Part shown: positions 14,454 through 26,828 of the stretch, in pieces | How positions within the stretch are numbered: position 1 is the stretch's first letter | Layout: every line of letters starts with the position of its first letter | Assembly: GCF_007859325.1 (NCBI RefSeq) | Contig: NZ_VOHK01000001.1 | Location: forward strand, 496,001 to 560,000 | DNA: 64,000 nt | Source: Luteimonas marina | Lineage (GTDB): Bacteria; Pseudomonadota; Gammaproteobacteria; Xanthomonadales; Xanthomonadaceae | Reading direction: 5' to 3' | The notes under the pieces: model-generated | Database searches by the model: none | Told to the model about the DNA's origin: nothing | What the model saw: only the letters and a program-made list of their open reading frames with translations | Position numbers and translations under genes: made by a program

Positions 14454-14747
14454 ATGGAAGCCACCGTTGCCGAACGCGGCCAGATCACCCTGCCCAAGGC
14501 CGTGCGCGACGCGCTCGGGTTGACCAAGGGAACGACGCTGAAGGTCGAACTCGAAGGCGGGCGCATCATCCTGCGCAAGAACGTCGATGATGCCGTTTCC
14601 CGCGCCCGCGGCCGTTTCAGGTTGCCGCCCGGCGTGACCACCGACGACATCATGCGCGAGCTGCGCGGCCGTGCGCCGGGTGATCCGCTGGAGCCTTTCG
14701 AGGTGCGGCGCGATCCTGCGGATGCCGGCCAGGCAGGCGATGAATGA
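14454..14747 (+). CDS. vapB: VapB-type antitoxin, AbrB/MazE fold
   Basis: The 97-residue protein begins with a swapped-hairpin AbrB DNA-binding motif (VAERGQITLPKAVRDALGL, about residues 5-23), followed by a C-terminal tail that would wrap the toxin. ATG 14454 is preferred over ATG 14439 because GGGAG lies about eight bases before it. It ends in a four-base ATGA overlap with the toxin gene, the standard coupling of such pairs, and is likely autoregulated through the inverted repeat upstream. Confidence 0.85.
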   Translation: MEATVAERGQITLPKAVRDALGLTKGTTLKVELEGGRIILRKNVDDAVSRARGRFRLPPGVTTDDIMRELRGRAPGDPLEPFEVRRDPADAGQAGDE

Positions 14748-15166
14748 TCGCCGTCGATACCAACGTGCTGATCGACCTGCTCGGCGAGGACGCACGGGCC
14801 GATGCGGCCGAAGGCTGTGTCCGCGACGCCCTGATGCTGGGGCCGGTGGTGGTCTGTGACGTGGTGGTGAGCGAAATCACTGCAGGCCTGGGTCATGGCG
14901 CAGACATCATGGACGTGGTCGAGGACATGGGCCTGCGCTACCTGCCGGTCGATCGCCGGGCGGCAATCCGCGCCGGTGAGATGCAGCGACGCTTCAACCA
15001 GCGGCGCAGATCATCGCGTCACAAAGAAGCGCCGCGCACCGTGCCCGATTTCCTCGTCGGTGCCCACGCCATGCTCCAGTGCAATGCCTTGATCACCCGC
15101 GACGACGGTTTTTTCCGCGACTACTTCAAGGGCCTGAAGCTCATCGTCCCCAAGGCGTCAGCCTGA
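14744..15166 (+). CDS. vapC: VapC-type PIN-domain toxin (ribonuclease)
   Basis: PIN-domain toxins cut specific RNAs when freed from the antitoxin. The 140-residue protein has the acidic residues expected for metal binding: D5 in [12 protein letters not shown]44 in VVSEITAG, D102 in [11 protein letters not shown] and D120-D121 near the C-terminus. The gene overlaps vapB by four bases. It lies between the two aconitase genes; whether the location matters for acn expression is unknown. Confidence 0.88.
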   Translation: MIAVDTNVLIDLLGEDARADAAEGCVRDALMLGPVVVCDVVVSEITAGLGHGADIMDVVEDMGLRYLPVDRRAAIRAGEMQRRFNQRRRSSRHKEAPRTVPDFLVGAHAMLQCNALITRDDGFFRDYFKGLKLIVPKASA

Positions 15167-15192
15167 GCCTGGGAACCACTGGACAAGTCCGG

Positions 15193-15267
15193 ACTGTCAT
15201 TCCGGGCGTAGCGAGGAATCCCCGAAGATCAAGCGTATGGATTTCTCGCTACGCTCAAAATGACAGT
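15193..15267. repeat. Inverted repeat, GTCATTCC variant
   Basis: Arms ACTGTCATT and AATGACAGT (the latter preceded by CTCGCTACGCTCAAA) enclose about 55 bases between vapC and acnB. It is a diverged member of the family found throughout the window. Confidence 0.75.
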
Positions 15268-15336
15268 TGTCCGGTGGCTTCCCGGACCCATCACCCGGAT
15301 TACCGATCCATCTACGCAAACCATTGGAGTTTCACG

Positions 15337-17928
15337 ATGTTGCAAGCCTACCGCCAACACGTCGACGAACGCGCCGCACTCGGCATCCCGCCGCTGCCGC
15401 TGAGCGCGCAGCAGACCGCGGAGCTGGTCGAACTGATCAAGCAGCCGCCCGCGGGCGAAGAAGACTTCCTCGTCGACTTGATCACCAACCGCGTGCCGGC
15501 CGGCGTCGACGACGCCGCCAAGGTCAAGGCCTCGTACCTCGCCGCCGTCGCCTTCGGCACCGAGAAGACGCCGCTCATCACCGCGCAGCGCGCGACCGAA
15601 CTGCTCGGCACCATGCTCGGCGGCTACAACATCCATCCGCTGGTCGAACTGCTCGACAGCGCCGAACTGGGCGCCATCGCCGCCGAGGGCCTGAAGCACA
15701 CGCTGCTGGTGTTCGACGCCTTCCACGACGTCGAGGAGAAGGCCAAGGCCGGCAATGCCAATGCGCAGGCGGTGCTGCAGAGCTGGGCCGACGCCGAATG
15801 GTTCACCTCGAAGCCGGAAGTGCCGGAGTCGATGACCATCACCGTGTTCAAGGTGCCGGGCGAGACCAATACCGACGACCTGTCGCCCGCCCCGGATGCG
15901 ACCACCCGCCCGGACATCCCAATGCACGCGCTGGCGATGCTCAAGAACAAGCGTCCCGACGCGCCGTTCGTGCCGGAGGACGACGGCAAGCGAGGCCCGA
16001 TCGCCGAGATCCTGTCGCTCAAGGACAAGGGGCATCTGGTCGCCTACGTCGGCGACGTGGTCGGCACCGGCTCCAGCCGCAAGTCCGCGACCAACAGCGT
16101 GCTGTGGTGGACCGGCGAGGACATCCCCTTCATCCCGAACAAGCGCTTCGGCGGCGTCTGCCTCGGCAGCAAGATCGCGCCGATCTTCTACAACACGATG
16201 GAGGACGCCGGCGCGCTGCCGATCGAGCTCGACGTGTCGCAGATGGGCCACGGCGACGTGGTCGAACTGCAGCCCTACGCCGGCAAGGCGATCAAGAACG
16301 GCGAAGTGATCGCCGAGTTCCAGGTCAAGTCCGACGTGCTGTTCGACGAAGTACGCGCCGGCGGCCGCATCCCGCTGATCATCGGCCGCGGCCTGACCGC
16401 GAAGGCGCGCGAATCGCTGGGCCTGCCGGCGACCGAACTGTTCCGCCAACCGCAGCAGCCGGCCGACAGCGGCAAGGGGTTCTCGCTGGCGCAGAAGATG
16501 GTCGGTCGCGCCTGCGGCCTGCCGGAAGGGCAGGGCGTGCGCCCGGGCACCTACTGCGAGCCGCGGATGACATCGGTGGGTTCGCAGGACACCACCGGCC
16601 CGATGACGCGCGACGAGCTGAAGGACCTTGCCTGCCTCGGCTTCTCCGCCGACCTGGTGATGCAGTCGTTCTGCCACACCGCCGCATACCCGAAGCCGGT
16701 GGACGTGAAGACGCACCACACGTTGCCGGAGTTCATCTCCACCCGCGGCGGCATTTCCCTGCGCCCGGGCGACGGCGTGATCCACAGCTGGCTCAACCGC
16801 ATGCTGCTGCCCGACACCGTCGGCACCGGCGGCGACTCGCACACGCGCTTCCCGGTGGGCATCTCGTTCCCGGCCGGCTCCGGCCTCGTCGCCTTCGCCG
16901 CCGCCACGGGCGTGATGCCGCTCGACATGCCTGAATCGGTGCTGGTGCGCTTCAAGGGCGAACTGCAGCCGGGCGTCACCCTGCGCGACCTGGTCAACGC
17001 GATCCCGTACTACGCGATCAAGGCGGGCTTGCTGACGGTCGCCAAGCAGGGCAAGAAAAACATCTTCTCCGGCCGCATCCTCGAGATCGAAGGCCTGCCG
17101 GACCTGAAGGTGGAGCAGGCGTTCGAACTCTCCGACGCCTCGGCCGAGCGCTCCGCCGCCGGCTGCACCGTGCGCCTCAACAAGGAACCGATCATCGAAT
17201 ACCTCAACAGCAACATCACGCTGCTGAAGTGGATGATCGCCGAAGGCTACGCCGACCCGCGCTCGCTCGCGCGCCGCATCGCCAAGATGGAAGCCTGGCT
17301 GGCCGACCCGCAACTGCTCGAACCCGACGCCGACGCCGAATACGCCGCGGTCATCGACATCGACCTGGCCGAGGTGCACGAACCGCTGCTCGCCTGCCCG
17401 AACGACCCCGACGACGTGAAGACCCTGTCCGACGTCGCCGGCACCGCGATCGACGAAGTGTTCATCGGCTCGTGCATGACCAACATCGGCCACTTCCGCG
17501 CCGCAGCCAAGCTGCTCGAAGGCAAGCGCGACATCCCCACGCGCCTGTGGGTCGCCCCGCCGACCAAGATGGACGCGAGCGAACTGACCAAGGAAGGCGT
17601 CTACGGCACCTTCGGCACGGCAGGCGCACGCATGGAAATGCCCGGCTGCTCGCTGTGCATGGGCAACCAGGCCCAGGTGCGCGAGGGCGCGACGGTGTTC
17701 TCCACCTCCACCCGCAACTTCCCGAACCGTTTGGGCCGCAACTCCAACGTGTTCCTCGGCTCGGCGGAACTGGCCGCGATCTGCTCGCGCCTGGGCCGGA
17801 TCCCGACCAAGGACGAGTACATGGCCGACATCGGCGTGATCAACGAGAAGGGTGCGGAAATCTATCGATACATGAACTTCGATCAGATCGAGGAGTATCG
17901 GGAGACGGCGGCGTCGGTCGCGGCCTGA
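15337..17928 (+). CDS. acnB: Aconitate hydratase B
   Basis: AcnB is the main TCA-cycle aconitase and also handles 2-methylaconitate in many bacteria. The 863-residue product shows the N-terminal HEAT-like domain (residues 1-160), the swivel domain and cluster cysteines in [13 protein letters not shown] and [16 protein letters not shown] 15337 is chosen because [16 protein letters not shown] is the conserved AcnB start and GGAG lies ten bases upstream. A strong terminator hairpin follows the stop codon. Confidence 0.97.
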   Translation: MLQAYRQHVDERAALGIPPLPLSAQQTAELVELIKQPPAGEEDFLVDLITNRVPAGVDDAAKVKASYLAAVAFGTEKTPLITAQRATELLGTMLGGYNIHPLVELLDSAELGAIAAEGLKHTLLVFDAFHDVEEKAKAGNANAQAVLQSWADAEWFTSKPEVPESMTITVFKVPGETNTDDLSPAPDATTRPDIPMHALAMLKNKRPDAPFVPEDDGKRGPIAEILSLKDKGHLVAYVGDVVGTGSSRKSATNSVLWWTGEDIPFIPNKRFGGVCLGSKIAPIFYNTMEDAGALPIELDVSQMGHGDVVELQPYAGKAIKNGEVIAEFQVKSDVLFDEVRAGGRIPLIIGRGLTAKARESLGLPATELFRQPQQPADSGKGFSLAQKMVGRACGLPEGQGVRPGTYCEPRMTSVGSQDTTGPMTRDELKDLACLGFSADLVMQSFCHTAAYPKPVDVKTHHTLPEFISTRGGISLRPGDGVIHSWLNRMLLPDTVGTGGDSHTRFPVGISFPAGSGLVAFAAATGVMPLDMPESVLVRFKGELQPGVTLRDLVNAIPYYAIKAGLLTVAKQGKKNIFSGRILEIEGLPDLKVEQAFELSDASAERSAAGCTVRLNKEPIIEYLNSNITLLKWMIAEGYADPRSLARRIAKMEAWLADPQLLEPDADAEYAAVIDIDLAEVHEPLLACPNDPDDVKTLSDVAGTAIDEVFIGSCMTNIGHFRAAAKLLEGKRDIPTRLWVAPPTKMDASELTKEGVYGTFGTAGARMEMPGCSLCMGNQAQVREGATVFSTSTRNFPNRLGRNSNVFLGSAELAAICSRLGRIPTKDEYMADIGVINEKGAEIYRYMNFDQIEEYRETAASVAA

Positions 17929-17950
17929 TTCCGTCCGATTCCGCGGCGAA

Positions 17951-17975
17951 GAACGCCCGGCATTGCCGGGCGTTC
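17951..17975 (+). terminator. Terminator after acnB
   Basis: GAACGCCCGGC and GCCGGGCGTTC form a perfect 11-bp stem with a three-base loop, followed by a short T-containing tract, 22 bases after the acnB stop. Confidence 0.7.
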
Positions 17976-18008
17976 TCATTGCTCAATACGCACATGCCCC
18001 AACAGGCC

Positions 18009-18060
18009 GTCATCCCGGCTTGACCAGCTTCGCTGTCGTGAAGCGACTCGCCGGGATGAC
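18009..18060. repeat. Short GTCATCCC-family inverted repeat
   Basis: GTCATCCCGGC at the left is matched by GCCGGGATGAC reading from the right end, with an inner TTCGCTGTCGTGAAGCGA hairpin. It lies between converging acnB and hflD. Confidence 0.75.
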
Positions 18061-18110
18061 GAACGCAATGTTCCGGTTGTTGCAGCGCCTTCTGTGGCCG
18101 GAATGGTTCT

Positions 18111-18713
18111 TCAGTCCAGCCAACCCTCGATCGACTGCTGCAGCCCGCGCTTGCGCAGGAAGATGTCCCAGGCGCTGCCGCCGAGCTGGCGCCACAGCAC
18201 CGCCGAGCGCAGGGCGGCGAGCAGGATCGCGCGGATCTCGGCGACGACGCCGGCCTGGCCGAGGTAGTGCGGGTTGCCCTGCACCATGACCTTGGGGCGC
18301 AGGTGGCTGACGGTGTCGGCGTACAGGCTGCCGAGCGCGGTCAGCACTTCGGGATGGCTGCTGCCGAGCTGGTCGGCCTTCGGCTTGAGTTCCAGGATGC
18401 CCTCGTGCACGCGTTCGGCGACGGCGTCGTTGGCGACGAAGCGGCGTTCGAGCTGGGTCACCGACAGGGCGAGCTTGGGCAGCTGCGGATCGTCGCCCTG
18501 GTTGGCGAGGTAGTCGCGCAGCAGCAGCAGGCCGGGGCGGACGTTGCGGGCGCCGCCGTAGACTTCCTCGGGCGAGGCGGCGTCGATCCGGAACACGCTG
18601 TCGAGCGAGGTGGCGAGGATGCTCGCGTCGGCCTGGCCGGTGTCGGCGATGCGCCGCACCAGCTTGAGCGCCTGCACCAGGCCGGCGAGGGCGAGGGTAC
18701 GGTCGTCGTTCAT
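18111..18713 (-). CDS. hflD: HflD family protein
   Basis: The 200-residue, largely helical protein matches HflD (YcfC): its start [20 protein letters not shown] and the later motif [23 protein letters not shown] (seen here with A for T) are typical. HflD is a membrane-associated protein known for its effect on lambda lysogeny through CII. It overlaps mnmA by four bases (ATGA), reproducing the nudJ-mnmA-hflD order of E. coli, which supports the call. Its housekeeping role is unresolved. Confidence 0.9.
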   Translation of the reverse strand: MNDDRTLALAGLVQALKLVRRIADTGQADASILATSLDSVFRIDAASPEEVYGGARNVRPGLLLLRDYLANQGDDPQLPKLALSVTQLERRFVANDAVAERVHEGILELKPKADQLGSSHPEVLTALGSLYADTVSHLRPKVMVQGNPHYLGQAGVVAEIRAILLAALRSAVLWRQLGGSAWDIFLRKRGLQQSIEGWLD

Positions 18714-19831
18714 GCCGCAGCCTCGCGCAGGCGGCGTTCGAGCGGGGCGTCGGTGGCGGCGATCACGGCGCCGCCGAGGCAGGTGTCGCCGTCGTACAGC
18801 ACCACGGACTGGCCCGGCGTCACCGCGCGCTGCGGGTTGCGGAATGCGATTTCGAGCGTGCCGCTGGATTCGTCGATGCTCACCTGGCAGGGTTCCTCCG
18901 GTTGCCGGTAACGGGTCTGGGCGGTGCAGTCGAAGCTGCGCGCGGGCGGCGCGCCGCCGATCCAGTGCGCGGGTTCGCTCCACAGCCTCGTCGACTGGAG
19001 ATAGGGGCTGTCGGCGCCCTGGTCAACCACCAGCACGTTGCGCTCGACGTCCTTGCCGACCACGTACCACGGCGCGGCGTCGAAGCCGCGCACGCCGCCC
19101 AACTGCAGGCCTTCGCGCTGGCCGAGCGTGAAATAGAACACGCCGGGGTGGCAGCCGACCACGCGGCCGTCGGGCGTGCGCATCTCGCCCTCGCGTGCCG
19201 GCAGGTATTGCGACAGGAAGCTGCGGAAATCGCGCTCGCCGATGAAGCAGATGCCGGTCGAATCCTTCTTCTCCGCGGTCGGCAGGCCGGCCTTGCGCGC
19301 GATGTCGCGCACGTCGGTCTTGGGCAGGTCGCCGAGCGGGAACAGGGTGCGCGACAGCTGCGCCTGTCCCAGCTGGTGCAGGAAGTAGCTCTGGTCCTTG
19401 CTGCGATCGGCGGCGCGCAGCAGCCGCCATTGCCCGCCGTCCTGCGCGACGCGCGCGTAGTGCCCGGTGGCGATGCGTTCGGCCCCCAGGTCCCGCGCGG
19501 CGTCGAGGAAGTGCTTGAACTTGATCTCGCGGTTGCACAGCACGTCGGGATTCGGCGTGCGCCCGGCGGCGTATTCGGCGACGAAGTGCTCGAACACGCC
19601 GCTCCAGTACTCGGCGGAGAAGTCGCGGAAGTGGATCGGGATGCCGAGCCGGCCGCAGACGGCGACCGCGTCGCGGCGGTCGTCCTCTGCGCGGCACTCG
19701 CCGCTGCCATCATCGGCCCAGTTCTGCATGAACAGCCCGGCGATCGACTGCCCGGCGTCGCGCAGCAGCAGGGCGGCGACCGACGAATCGACCCCGCCCG
19801 ACATGCCGACGATGACGCCCGGCGCGCTCAT
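18710..19831 (-). CDS. mnmA: tRNA-specific 2-thiouridylase MnmA
   Basis: MnmA installs the 2-thio group on wobble uridine 34 of tRNA-Lys, -Glu and -Gln using ATP and sulfur relayed through the Tus system. The 373-residue protein has the PP-loop [15 protein letters not shown] at residues 9-23, a catalytic cysteine in [12 protein letters not shown] and the second in [12 protein letters not shown]. The start overlaps the NUDIX gene by four bases, and the end overlaps hflD by four, so the three genes form a tightly coupled operon. Confidence 0.97.
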   Translation of the reverse strand: MSAPGVIVGMSGGVDSSVAALLLRDAGQSIAGLFMQNWADDGSGECRAEDDRRDAVAVCGRLGIPIHFRDFSAEYWSGVFEHFVAEYAAGRTPNPDVLCNREIKFKHFLDAARDLGAERIATGHYARVAQDGGQWRLLRAADRSKDQSYFLHQLGQAQLSRTLFPLGDLPKTDVRDIARKAGLPTAEKKDSTGICFIGERDFRSFLSQYLPAREGEMRTPDGRVVGCHPGVFYFTLGQREGLQLGGVRGFDAAPWYVVGKDVERNVLVVDQGADSPYLQSTRLWSEPAHWIGGAPPARSFDCTAQTRYRQPEEPCQVSIDESSGTLEIAFRNPQRAVTPGQSVVLYDGDTCLGGAVIAATDAPLERRLREAAA

Positions 19832-20292
19832 CCCAGCTGCGACACCAGCGATAGCGGATGCCGGCGCCCGGCGAGGTGGTCGGCGACCACCTGCCACACC
19901 AGCGGGCTGCGGTGGCGGTCGGCGGCGGCGCGCAGCTCCGAGGGCGTCAGCCAGAGCGCGCGGACGATGCCCTCGTCCAGCGGCCGCGCCGGATCGTGCG
20001 CCACCGGCTCGGCGGCGAAGGCGAAGCGCAGGTAGTGGCGACCGGTCTCTGGCGCCTTCCACTGGTAGGCGCCGACGAAGGCGGTCAGGCGCACGTCCCA
20101 GCCGGTTTCCTCGCGGGTTTCGCGCAGGGCGGCGTCGAGCAGGGTCTCGTCCGGCTCCAGGTGCCCGGCCGGCTGGTTGAGCACGAGCCGCCCCTGGGCG
20201 CGTTCCTCCACGCACAGCAGCCGGCCGCCGTCGACCACGACCGTGGCCACGGTGACGTCGGGCTGCCAGAAGCGGCCTTCGCGGTAGCTCAT
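19828..20292 (-). CDS. NUDIX hydrolase, NudJ-like
   Basis: The 154-residue protein contains a complete NUDIX box, [20 protein letters not shown] followed by TGW, matching G-x5-E-x7-REUxEExGU. NudJ enzymes hydrolyse nucleoside di- and triphosphates and HMP-pyrophosphate. It is first in the operon with mnmA and hflD, as nudJ is in E. coli; the precise substrate is inferred from synteny. Confidence 0.88.
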   Translation of the reverse strand: MSYREGRFWQPDVTVATVVVDGGRLLCVEERAQGRLVLNQPAGHLEPDETLLDAALRETREETGWDVRLTAFVGAYQWKAPETGRHYLRFAFAAEPVAHDPARPLDEGIVRALWLTPSELRAAADRHRSPLVWQVVADHLAGRRHPLSLVSQLG

Positions 20293-20308
20293 GCGTCCGG
20301 CCCCCGCG

Positions 20309-20788
20309 TCACAGCTCGTCCCTGTCGCCGCTGAGCTCGATTTCCTTGTTGTCGGCGAGCTCGGCCACGATGTCCAGCGCGGCCTCCAGCTGGCTGGCGT
20401 CGACGCTGTCGGGCAACTTGATCACCATGTACAGCACGTCGCCGCGGATTTCCCAGCTGCCGATCTTGTTCATCCCGCTCTCGGCCATCAGCGCCAGCGC
20501 CCTGGCGCCGTCGACGCCGTCCCGGTCGACGCGCGCCGCCGGCGCGAACACCTCGCGGATCTCGAAGCCGCCGATGCTCTCGGTGCGCCCGGACACGAAC
20601 GCCAGCTGGGTCCGGTTCTCCTCTGCGTAGCGGTAGGTGACCTGGTAGTCGCCGTCCTCGTCGACCGTGTACTTCACCCCGCGGGCGTCGAGCCGGGTGG
20701 TGACCGAGGCGTCCTGGGCGGCCGCGGCCAGGGCGGCGAAGGCCAGAAGCGGCAGCGCGCAGAGGATGGCGCGGGCGGAACGGTGCAT
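20309..20788 (-). CDS. Exported protein of unknown function (YbjN-like size and fold)
   Basis: The 159-residue protein begins with a clear signal peptide (MHRSARAILCALPLLAFAAL, cleavage near AAAAQ-DA). The mature part alternates short strands and helices (YTVDEDGDYQVTYRYAEENRTQ, then EIREVFAPA) similar to small YbjN/type III chaperone-like proteins, but no diagnostic motif is present. It sits 17 bases downstream of the NUDIX operon start on the same strand and is divergent from clpS. Function unknown. Confidence 0.7.
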   Translation of the reverse strand: MHRSARAILCALPLLAFAALAAAAQDASVTTRLDARGVKYTVDEDGDYQVTYRYAEENRTQLAFVSGRTESIGGFEIREVFAPAARVDRDGVDGARALALMAESGMNKIGSWEIRGDVLYMVIKLPDSVDASQLEAALDIVAELADNKEIELSGDRDEL

Positions 20789-20875
20789 GGACGGATTCCG
20801 GACAATGGAATCCGGGATTGTCTCGCGCGGGACGGCACAGCGTCCATGCCGCGCGGCGCCTGCATCCGGGCTTCG

Positions 20876-20881
20876 TATAAT
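20876..20881 (+). promoter_or_regulatory. -10 box of clpS, probably leaderless
   Basis: A consensus TATAAT ends six bases before the clpS ATG at 20888, which places the start of transcription at the start codon. No Shine-Dalgarno sequence is seen and no clear -35 box. Confidence 0.5.
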
Positions 20882-20887
20882 GGCTGA

Positions 20888-21208
20888 ATGACCCGCAAGC
20901 AAGCGCCCGAGCACGACCACGGCACCGTCGTCGAGACCAGCAAGCCCGAACTGGCGCGGCCGCCGCTGTATTCGGTGCTGCTGCTGAACGACGACTACAC
21001 GCCGATGGACTTCGTGGTCGACGTCCTGGTCCGGTTCTTCGCCATGGACCTGGAGAAGGCGACCCAGGTGATGCTGCACGTGCACACCCGCGGCCGCGGC
21101 GTCTGCGGCGTCTACAGCCGGGAAGTGGCCGAGTCCAAGGTCGCCCAGGTGAACGAATATTCCCGGCTCAACCAGCACCCCTTGCTCTGCACCATGGAAA
21201 AGGCCTAA
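20888..21208 (+). CDS. clpS: ATP-dependent Clp protease adaptor ClpS
   Basis: ClpS delivers N-degron substrates with bulky N-terminal residues to ClpAP. The 106-residue protein has the conserved binding-pocket words [16 protein letters not shown] and [15 protein letters not shown]. It is followed 78 bases later by clpA. The tRNA-protein transferase aat, which creates such N-degrons, lies 5 kb downstream. Confidence 0.96.
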   Translation: MTRKQAPEHDHGTVVETSKPELARPPLYSVLLLNDDYTPMDFVVDVLVRFFAMDLEKATQVMLHVHTRGRGVCGVYSREVAESKVAQVNEYSRLNQHPLLCTMEKA

Positions 21209-21286
21209 AAGGGGCCAAAGGCCGGGGCATGGAAAAGCCGGAACGCGGCCCCATCTAGGTCGCAGTTCCCCGGAGGTTCCCTCCCC

Positions 21287-23566
<2,280 letters not shown>

Positions 23567-23573
23567 GGCGGGG

Positions 23574-23670
23574 CCCCCACCCAGCCCTCCCCGTAACAAG
23601 CGGGGGCGGGAGTGGGAAGCCGCCGCTTTTTGCTCCCTCCCCCGCTTGCGGGGGAGGGTTGGGGTGGGGG
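23574..23670. repeat. Inverted repeat of the CCCTCCCCGxxTGCGGGGG type
   Basis: A C-rich left arm (CCCCCACCCAGCCCTCCCC) is mirrored by GGGGAGGGTTGGGGTGGGGG on the right, with an inner CCGCTTGCGGG hairpin. It differs from the GTCATCCC family and lies in the clpA to DUF885 convergent gap. Confidence 0.8.
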
Positions 23671-23732
23671 CAAGTGCGCATCCAGCCCTGCGTGAAAAAT
23701 CTCCGGGGGGCGAGACGGCAGGCTCGACGAGC

Positions 23733-25595
23733 TCAGCCCGCCTTGCCTCCGGCGATCCACTGGTCGACCCGCCGCTCCAGCAGGTTCATCGGCAGCGCCC
23801 CGCCGCCCAGCACGGCGTCGTGGAAGCCGCGGATGTCGAAGCGCTCGCCCAGTTCGGTTTCCGCCTTGCGGCGCAGTTCCTGGATGCGGAGCATGCCGAT
23901 CTTGTAGGCCGTGGCCTGGCCCGGCCAGGTGATGTAACGCTGCACTTCGGAGCGGATCGCGGCCTCGGGAATGGCGGTGTTGGCGTCGAAGTACTCGACC
24001 GCCTGCTGCTCGGTCCAGCCCTTCGCGTGCAGGCCGGTGTCGACCACCAGCCGTACCGCGCGCCACAGTTCCGAACTCAGGCGGCCGTATTCGGAGTAGG
24101 GATCGGCATAGGTGCCCGGCATTTCCTTCGCCAGCCACTCCGCGTACAGGCCCCAGCCTTCGGAATAGGCGGTGGCGCGCGCCTGGGTGCGGAACTCGGG
24201 CACGCCGGTCAGCTCGAGCGCGATCGAGATCTGCATGTGGTGGCCGGGCAGGCCCTCGTGGTAGGCGATGACTTCGAGCTCGGGCTTCGGCATCGCGTTC
24301 ATGTCCGCCAGGTGCGCGTAGTACACCCCCGGGCGCGCGCCGTCCGGCGTGCCGGGGAAGTAGTGCTGCGCGGCGCCGGGCTGTTCGCGGAACGGTTCGA
24401 CCCGCTTCACCACCAGGTCCGCCTTCGGCAGCAGGCCGAAGTACTGCGGCAGCACCTGCTTGATGTTGGCGATCGCCTTGGTGGCCTCGTCGATATAGGC
24501 CTGTCGGCCTTCGTCGGTGTCCGGGAACTTGAACTTCGGGTCGGTGGAGATGTGCGCGAAGAACGCCTGTAGGTCGCCGTCGAAGCCGACCTTGTCCTTC
24601 AGCGCCTCCATCTCGCCGTGGATGCGCTTGACCTCGTCCAGACCGATGCGGTGGACCTGGTCGGCGGTCAGGTCGGTGGTGGTGTGCAGCCGCAGCTGGT
24701 GGCGATAGTAGTCCGCGCCGTTGGACTGCGTGCTGCCGACACCGCTCGGGTTCCCGATCGCCTTGTCCTGGTCCGACTCGGCCCAGGCGATCAGGTTCGC
24801 GTAGGCCGGCTGCACGTGCGCGAGCAGCGCCTCGCGCGCCTGCGACTTCAGGTCGGCGGCGCGCGCGGCGTCGATCTTGCCGGCCTTCACCAGCGCATCG
24901 GCCTTGGCCTGCAGGTCGGCCCAGAGCGCCGAATCGGCGCCCTCGCCGAACGGCGCGCCTGAAATCACCTTGCGCGCTTCCGTCAGCACACCCTCGTAGG
25001 CGAACTTCGGCATCCGGTAGCCCGCGTCCGCGTTGCGCCGGGCGCGGACCAGCATCTGCCCGAACGCGCGCTCCAGCGCCTCGATGCGCTTGAGGTAGGC
25101 CTGGTAGTCGGCCTCGCTGTCGACCTTGTGGAAGTTGATCAGGAAGGTGGGCAGGAACGACTGCGGCCCCTGCATCTGGTTGAACACGTAGACGTTGTCG
25201 CGGTAGTGCGCGGCGTCGCGCGCGACCTCGTATTGCAGCGTCCACAGGTCGTACGACAGCTTCGCCTCGTCGTCGAGCGCGTCGTAGTCGAAAGTCTTCG
25301 CAAGTTCCTCGACGCTGGCCTTGCGCCAGGCGAGTTGGCGGGCCTGGGCTTCATCGGAGAAATCGTCGAGCTGGTCGTACAGCTCCTTGCGACCGAGGAA
25401 GCTCAGCCGGATCGGGCTGAAGCTGAGCTCCTCTTGGAACTTCTGCGCGAACCAGGCGTTCAGCCGTTCGTTCTGCGACGCGGCCTGCGAGGCCGCCGGG
25501 CCCGGTGCGGGTGCGTCCTGGGCGAAGGCCATGCCGCCCGCGAGCGCGAGGGCGATGGACAGGGCGAGCGTTCTGGCGGCGGCGGTCGTGCGCAT
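23733..25595 (-). CDS. Exported DUF885 family protein (putative metallopeptidase)
   Basis: The 620-residue protein starts with a signal peptide (MRTTAAARTLALSIALALAG, cleavage after MAFA-QD). The C-terminal half contains YHEGLPGHHMQ, the HExxxGH-type zinc-binding signature of DUF885 proteins, with a downstream conserved YSEGWGLYAEWL that supplies a glutamate. DUF885 members are thought to be periplasmic peptidases, but substrates are mostly unknown. ATG 25595 is chosen over an upstream ATG because it starts the signal peptide and is preceded by GGAG. Confidence 0.88.
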   Translation of the reverse strand: MRTTAAARTLALSIALALAGGMAFAQDAPAPGPAASQAASQNERLNAWFAQKFQEELSFSPIRLSFLGRKELYDQLDDFSDEAQARQLAWRKASVEELAKTFDYDALDDEAKLSYDLWTLQYEVARDAAHYRDNVYVFNQMQGPQSFLPTFLINFHKVDSEADYQAYLKRIEALERAFGQMLVRARRNADAGYRMPKFAYEGVLTEARKVISGAPFGEGADSALWADLQAKADALVKAGKIDAARAADLKSQAREALLAHVQPAYANLIAWAESDQDKAIGNPSGVGSTQSNGADYYRHQLRLHTTTDLTADQVHRIGLDEVKRIHGEMEALKDKVGFDGDLQAFFAHISTDPKFKFPDTDEGRQAYIDEATKAIANIKQVLPQYFGLLPKADLVVKRVEPFREQPGAAQHYFPGTPDGARPGVYYAHLADMNAMPKPELEVIAYHEGLPGHHMQISIALELTGVPEFRTQARATAYSEGWGLYAEWLAKEMPGTYADPYSEYGRLSSELWRAVRLVVDTGLHAKGWTEQQAVEYFDANTAIPEAAIRSEVQRYITWPGQATAYKIGMLRIQELRRKAETELGERFDIRGFHDAVLGGGALPMNLLERRVDQWIAGGKAG

Positions 25596-25738
25596 CGGCG
25601 GTTCTCCGGACGAGTGGTGTCCGGAGGATAGGCGTGACGACGACAGCTCGCCATGTGCACATCCGCACATGCGGCCGGGAGACGGGGTTCGATTGCGGGC
25701 CGCAGCGGCGCGGCGCGCGGGCTGCGCGATGCCCGCGC

Positions 25739-25957
25739 TTACTTCATGCGGTAGGTGATGCGGCCCTTGGTCAGGTCGTAAGGCGTCATTTCCACCTTGA
25801 CCTTGTCGCCGGTGAGGATGCGGATGTAGTTCTTGCGCATGCGCCCGGAGATGTGGGCGATGATCTCGTGGCCGTTCTCCAGCTTCACCCGGAACATGGT
25901 GTTCGGGAGGGTCTCGGAGATGGTGCCTTCAAACTCGATGACGTCGTCTTTCGCCAT
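25739..25957 (-). CDS. infA: Translation initiation factor IF-1
   Basis: The 72-residue single OB-fold protein starts [19 protein letters not shown] and ends KGRITYRMK, near-identical to IF-1 in other proteobacteria. It binds the ribosomal A site during initiation. It neighbours aat and clpA as in E. coli. Confidence 0.98.
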   Translation of the reverse strand: MAKDDVIEFEGTISETLPNTMFRVKLENGHEIIAHISGRMRKNYIRILTGDKVKVEMTPYDLTKGRITYRMK

Positions 25958-26062
25958 TCGTCCTGTTGCCGGTGGTTGCGGGAGCGGCGGCGCCGCGATA
26001 AAGCGGGCCATTCTGCCATGCGAGGCCGGGCGATGCAAAGCAGCGGCGCGCGTCGGGCGGTG

Positions 26063-26809
26063 TCAGCCGGCCAGGCGGGATGCGGGCCGTTCGCCGAACG
26101 CCGAGGTCCATGCTCCGGTGTCGGCGGCTGCCGTGGCCAGTGCTCCGGCCTCCTCCAGGAAGGCCCGGCGCGGCATCCGTTGCGCGCCCAGGGCCAGCAG
26201 GTGGGCGTTCTCGACCTGCGCGTCGATCAGCGGCCAGCCCCGGCCGTGCAGCCACCGGGCGAGGGCGGCGAGCGCCACCTTCGAGCCGCCGGAGGCGCTG
26301 CTGAACATGCTTTCGCCGAAGAACATCCGGCCGATGGCGATGCCGTAGATGCCGCCGACCAGCGCTGCGCCGGGCGAATGGCCCGCGAACACCTCGACGC
26401 TGTGCGCATGCCCGAGCCGGTGCATCCGCAGGTAGGCCTCGCGCATGGCCGGGGTGATCCAGGTGCCGTGCTGGCCGCGGCGCGGCGCCGTGGCGCAGCG
26501 TTCGATGACCTGTTCGAACGCGCTATCGGCGCGCGCCACCCACGGCGATGCGCGCAGCGTGCGCCGGAAGCGCGAGGACAGCCGCACGCCGTCGGTGCGG
26601 AACACCATGCGCGGGTCGGGCGACCACCACAGGATCGGCTGCCCCTCGGAGTACCAGGGGAAGATGCCGTGGCGATAGGCGTTGAGCAGCCGGGGCGGGG
26701 ACAGGTCGCCGCCGAACGCGAGCAGGCCGTCGGGCTGGCGCAGTGCGGTGTCCGCGCCTGGGAACGGCGCGGCCGGGTCGTCGTCGAGTCGCGGCACGTG
26801 GATGCTCAC
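26063..26809 (-). CDS. aat: Leucyl/phenylalanyl-tRNA--protein transferase
   Basis: Aat attaches Leu or Phe to N-terminal Arg/Lys of proteins, making N-degrons for ClpS-ClpAP. The 248-residue product has the family words GLLAFGGDLSPPRLLNAYR, GIFPWYSEGQPILWWSPDPR and MFFGESMFSSASGGSKVAL. The start is taken as GTG (26807-26809), since no in-frame ATG precedes the conserved region. On the minus strand this GTG overlaps the stop of a three-codon minicistron (ATG GCG CGG TGA), which may couple initiation. Confidence 0.94.
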   Translation of the reverse strand: MSIHVPRLDDDPAAPFPGADTALRQPDGLLAFGGDLSPPRLLNAYRHGIFPWYSEGQPILWWSPDPRMVFRTDGVRLSSRFRRTLRASPWVARADSAFEQVIERCATAPRRGQHGTWITPAMREAYLRMHRLGHAHSVEVFAGHSPGAALVGGIYGIAIGRMFFGESMFSSASGGSKVALAALARWLHGRGWPLIDAQVENAHLLALGAQRMPRRAFLEEAGALATAAADTGAWTSAFGERPASRLAG

Positions 26810-26828
26810 CGCGCCATTGTAGGAGTGC

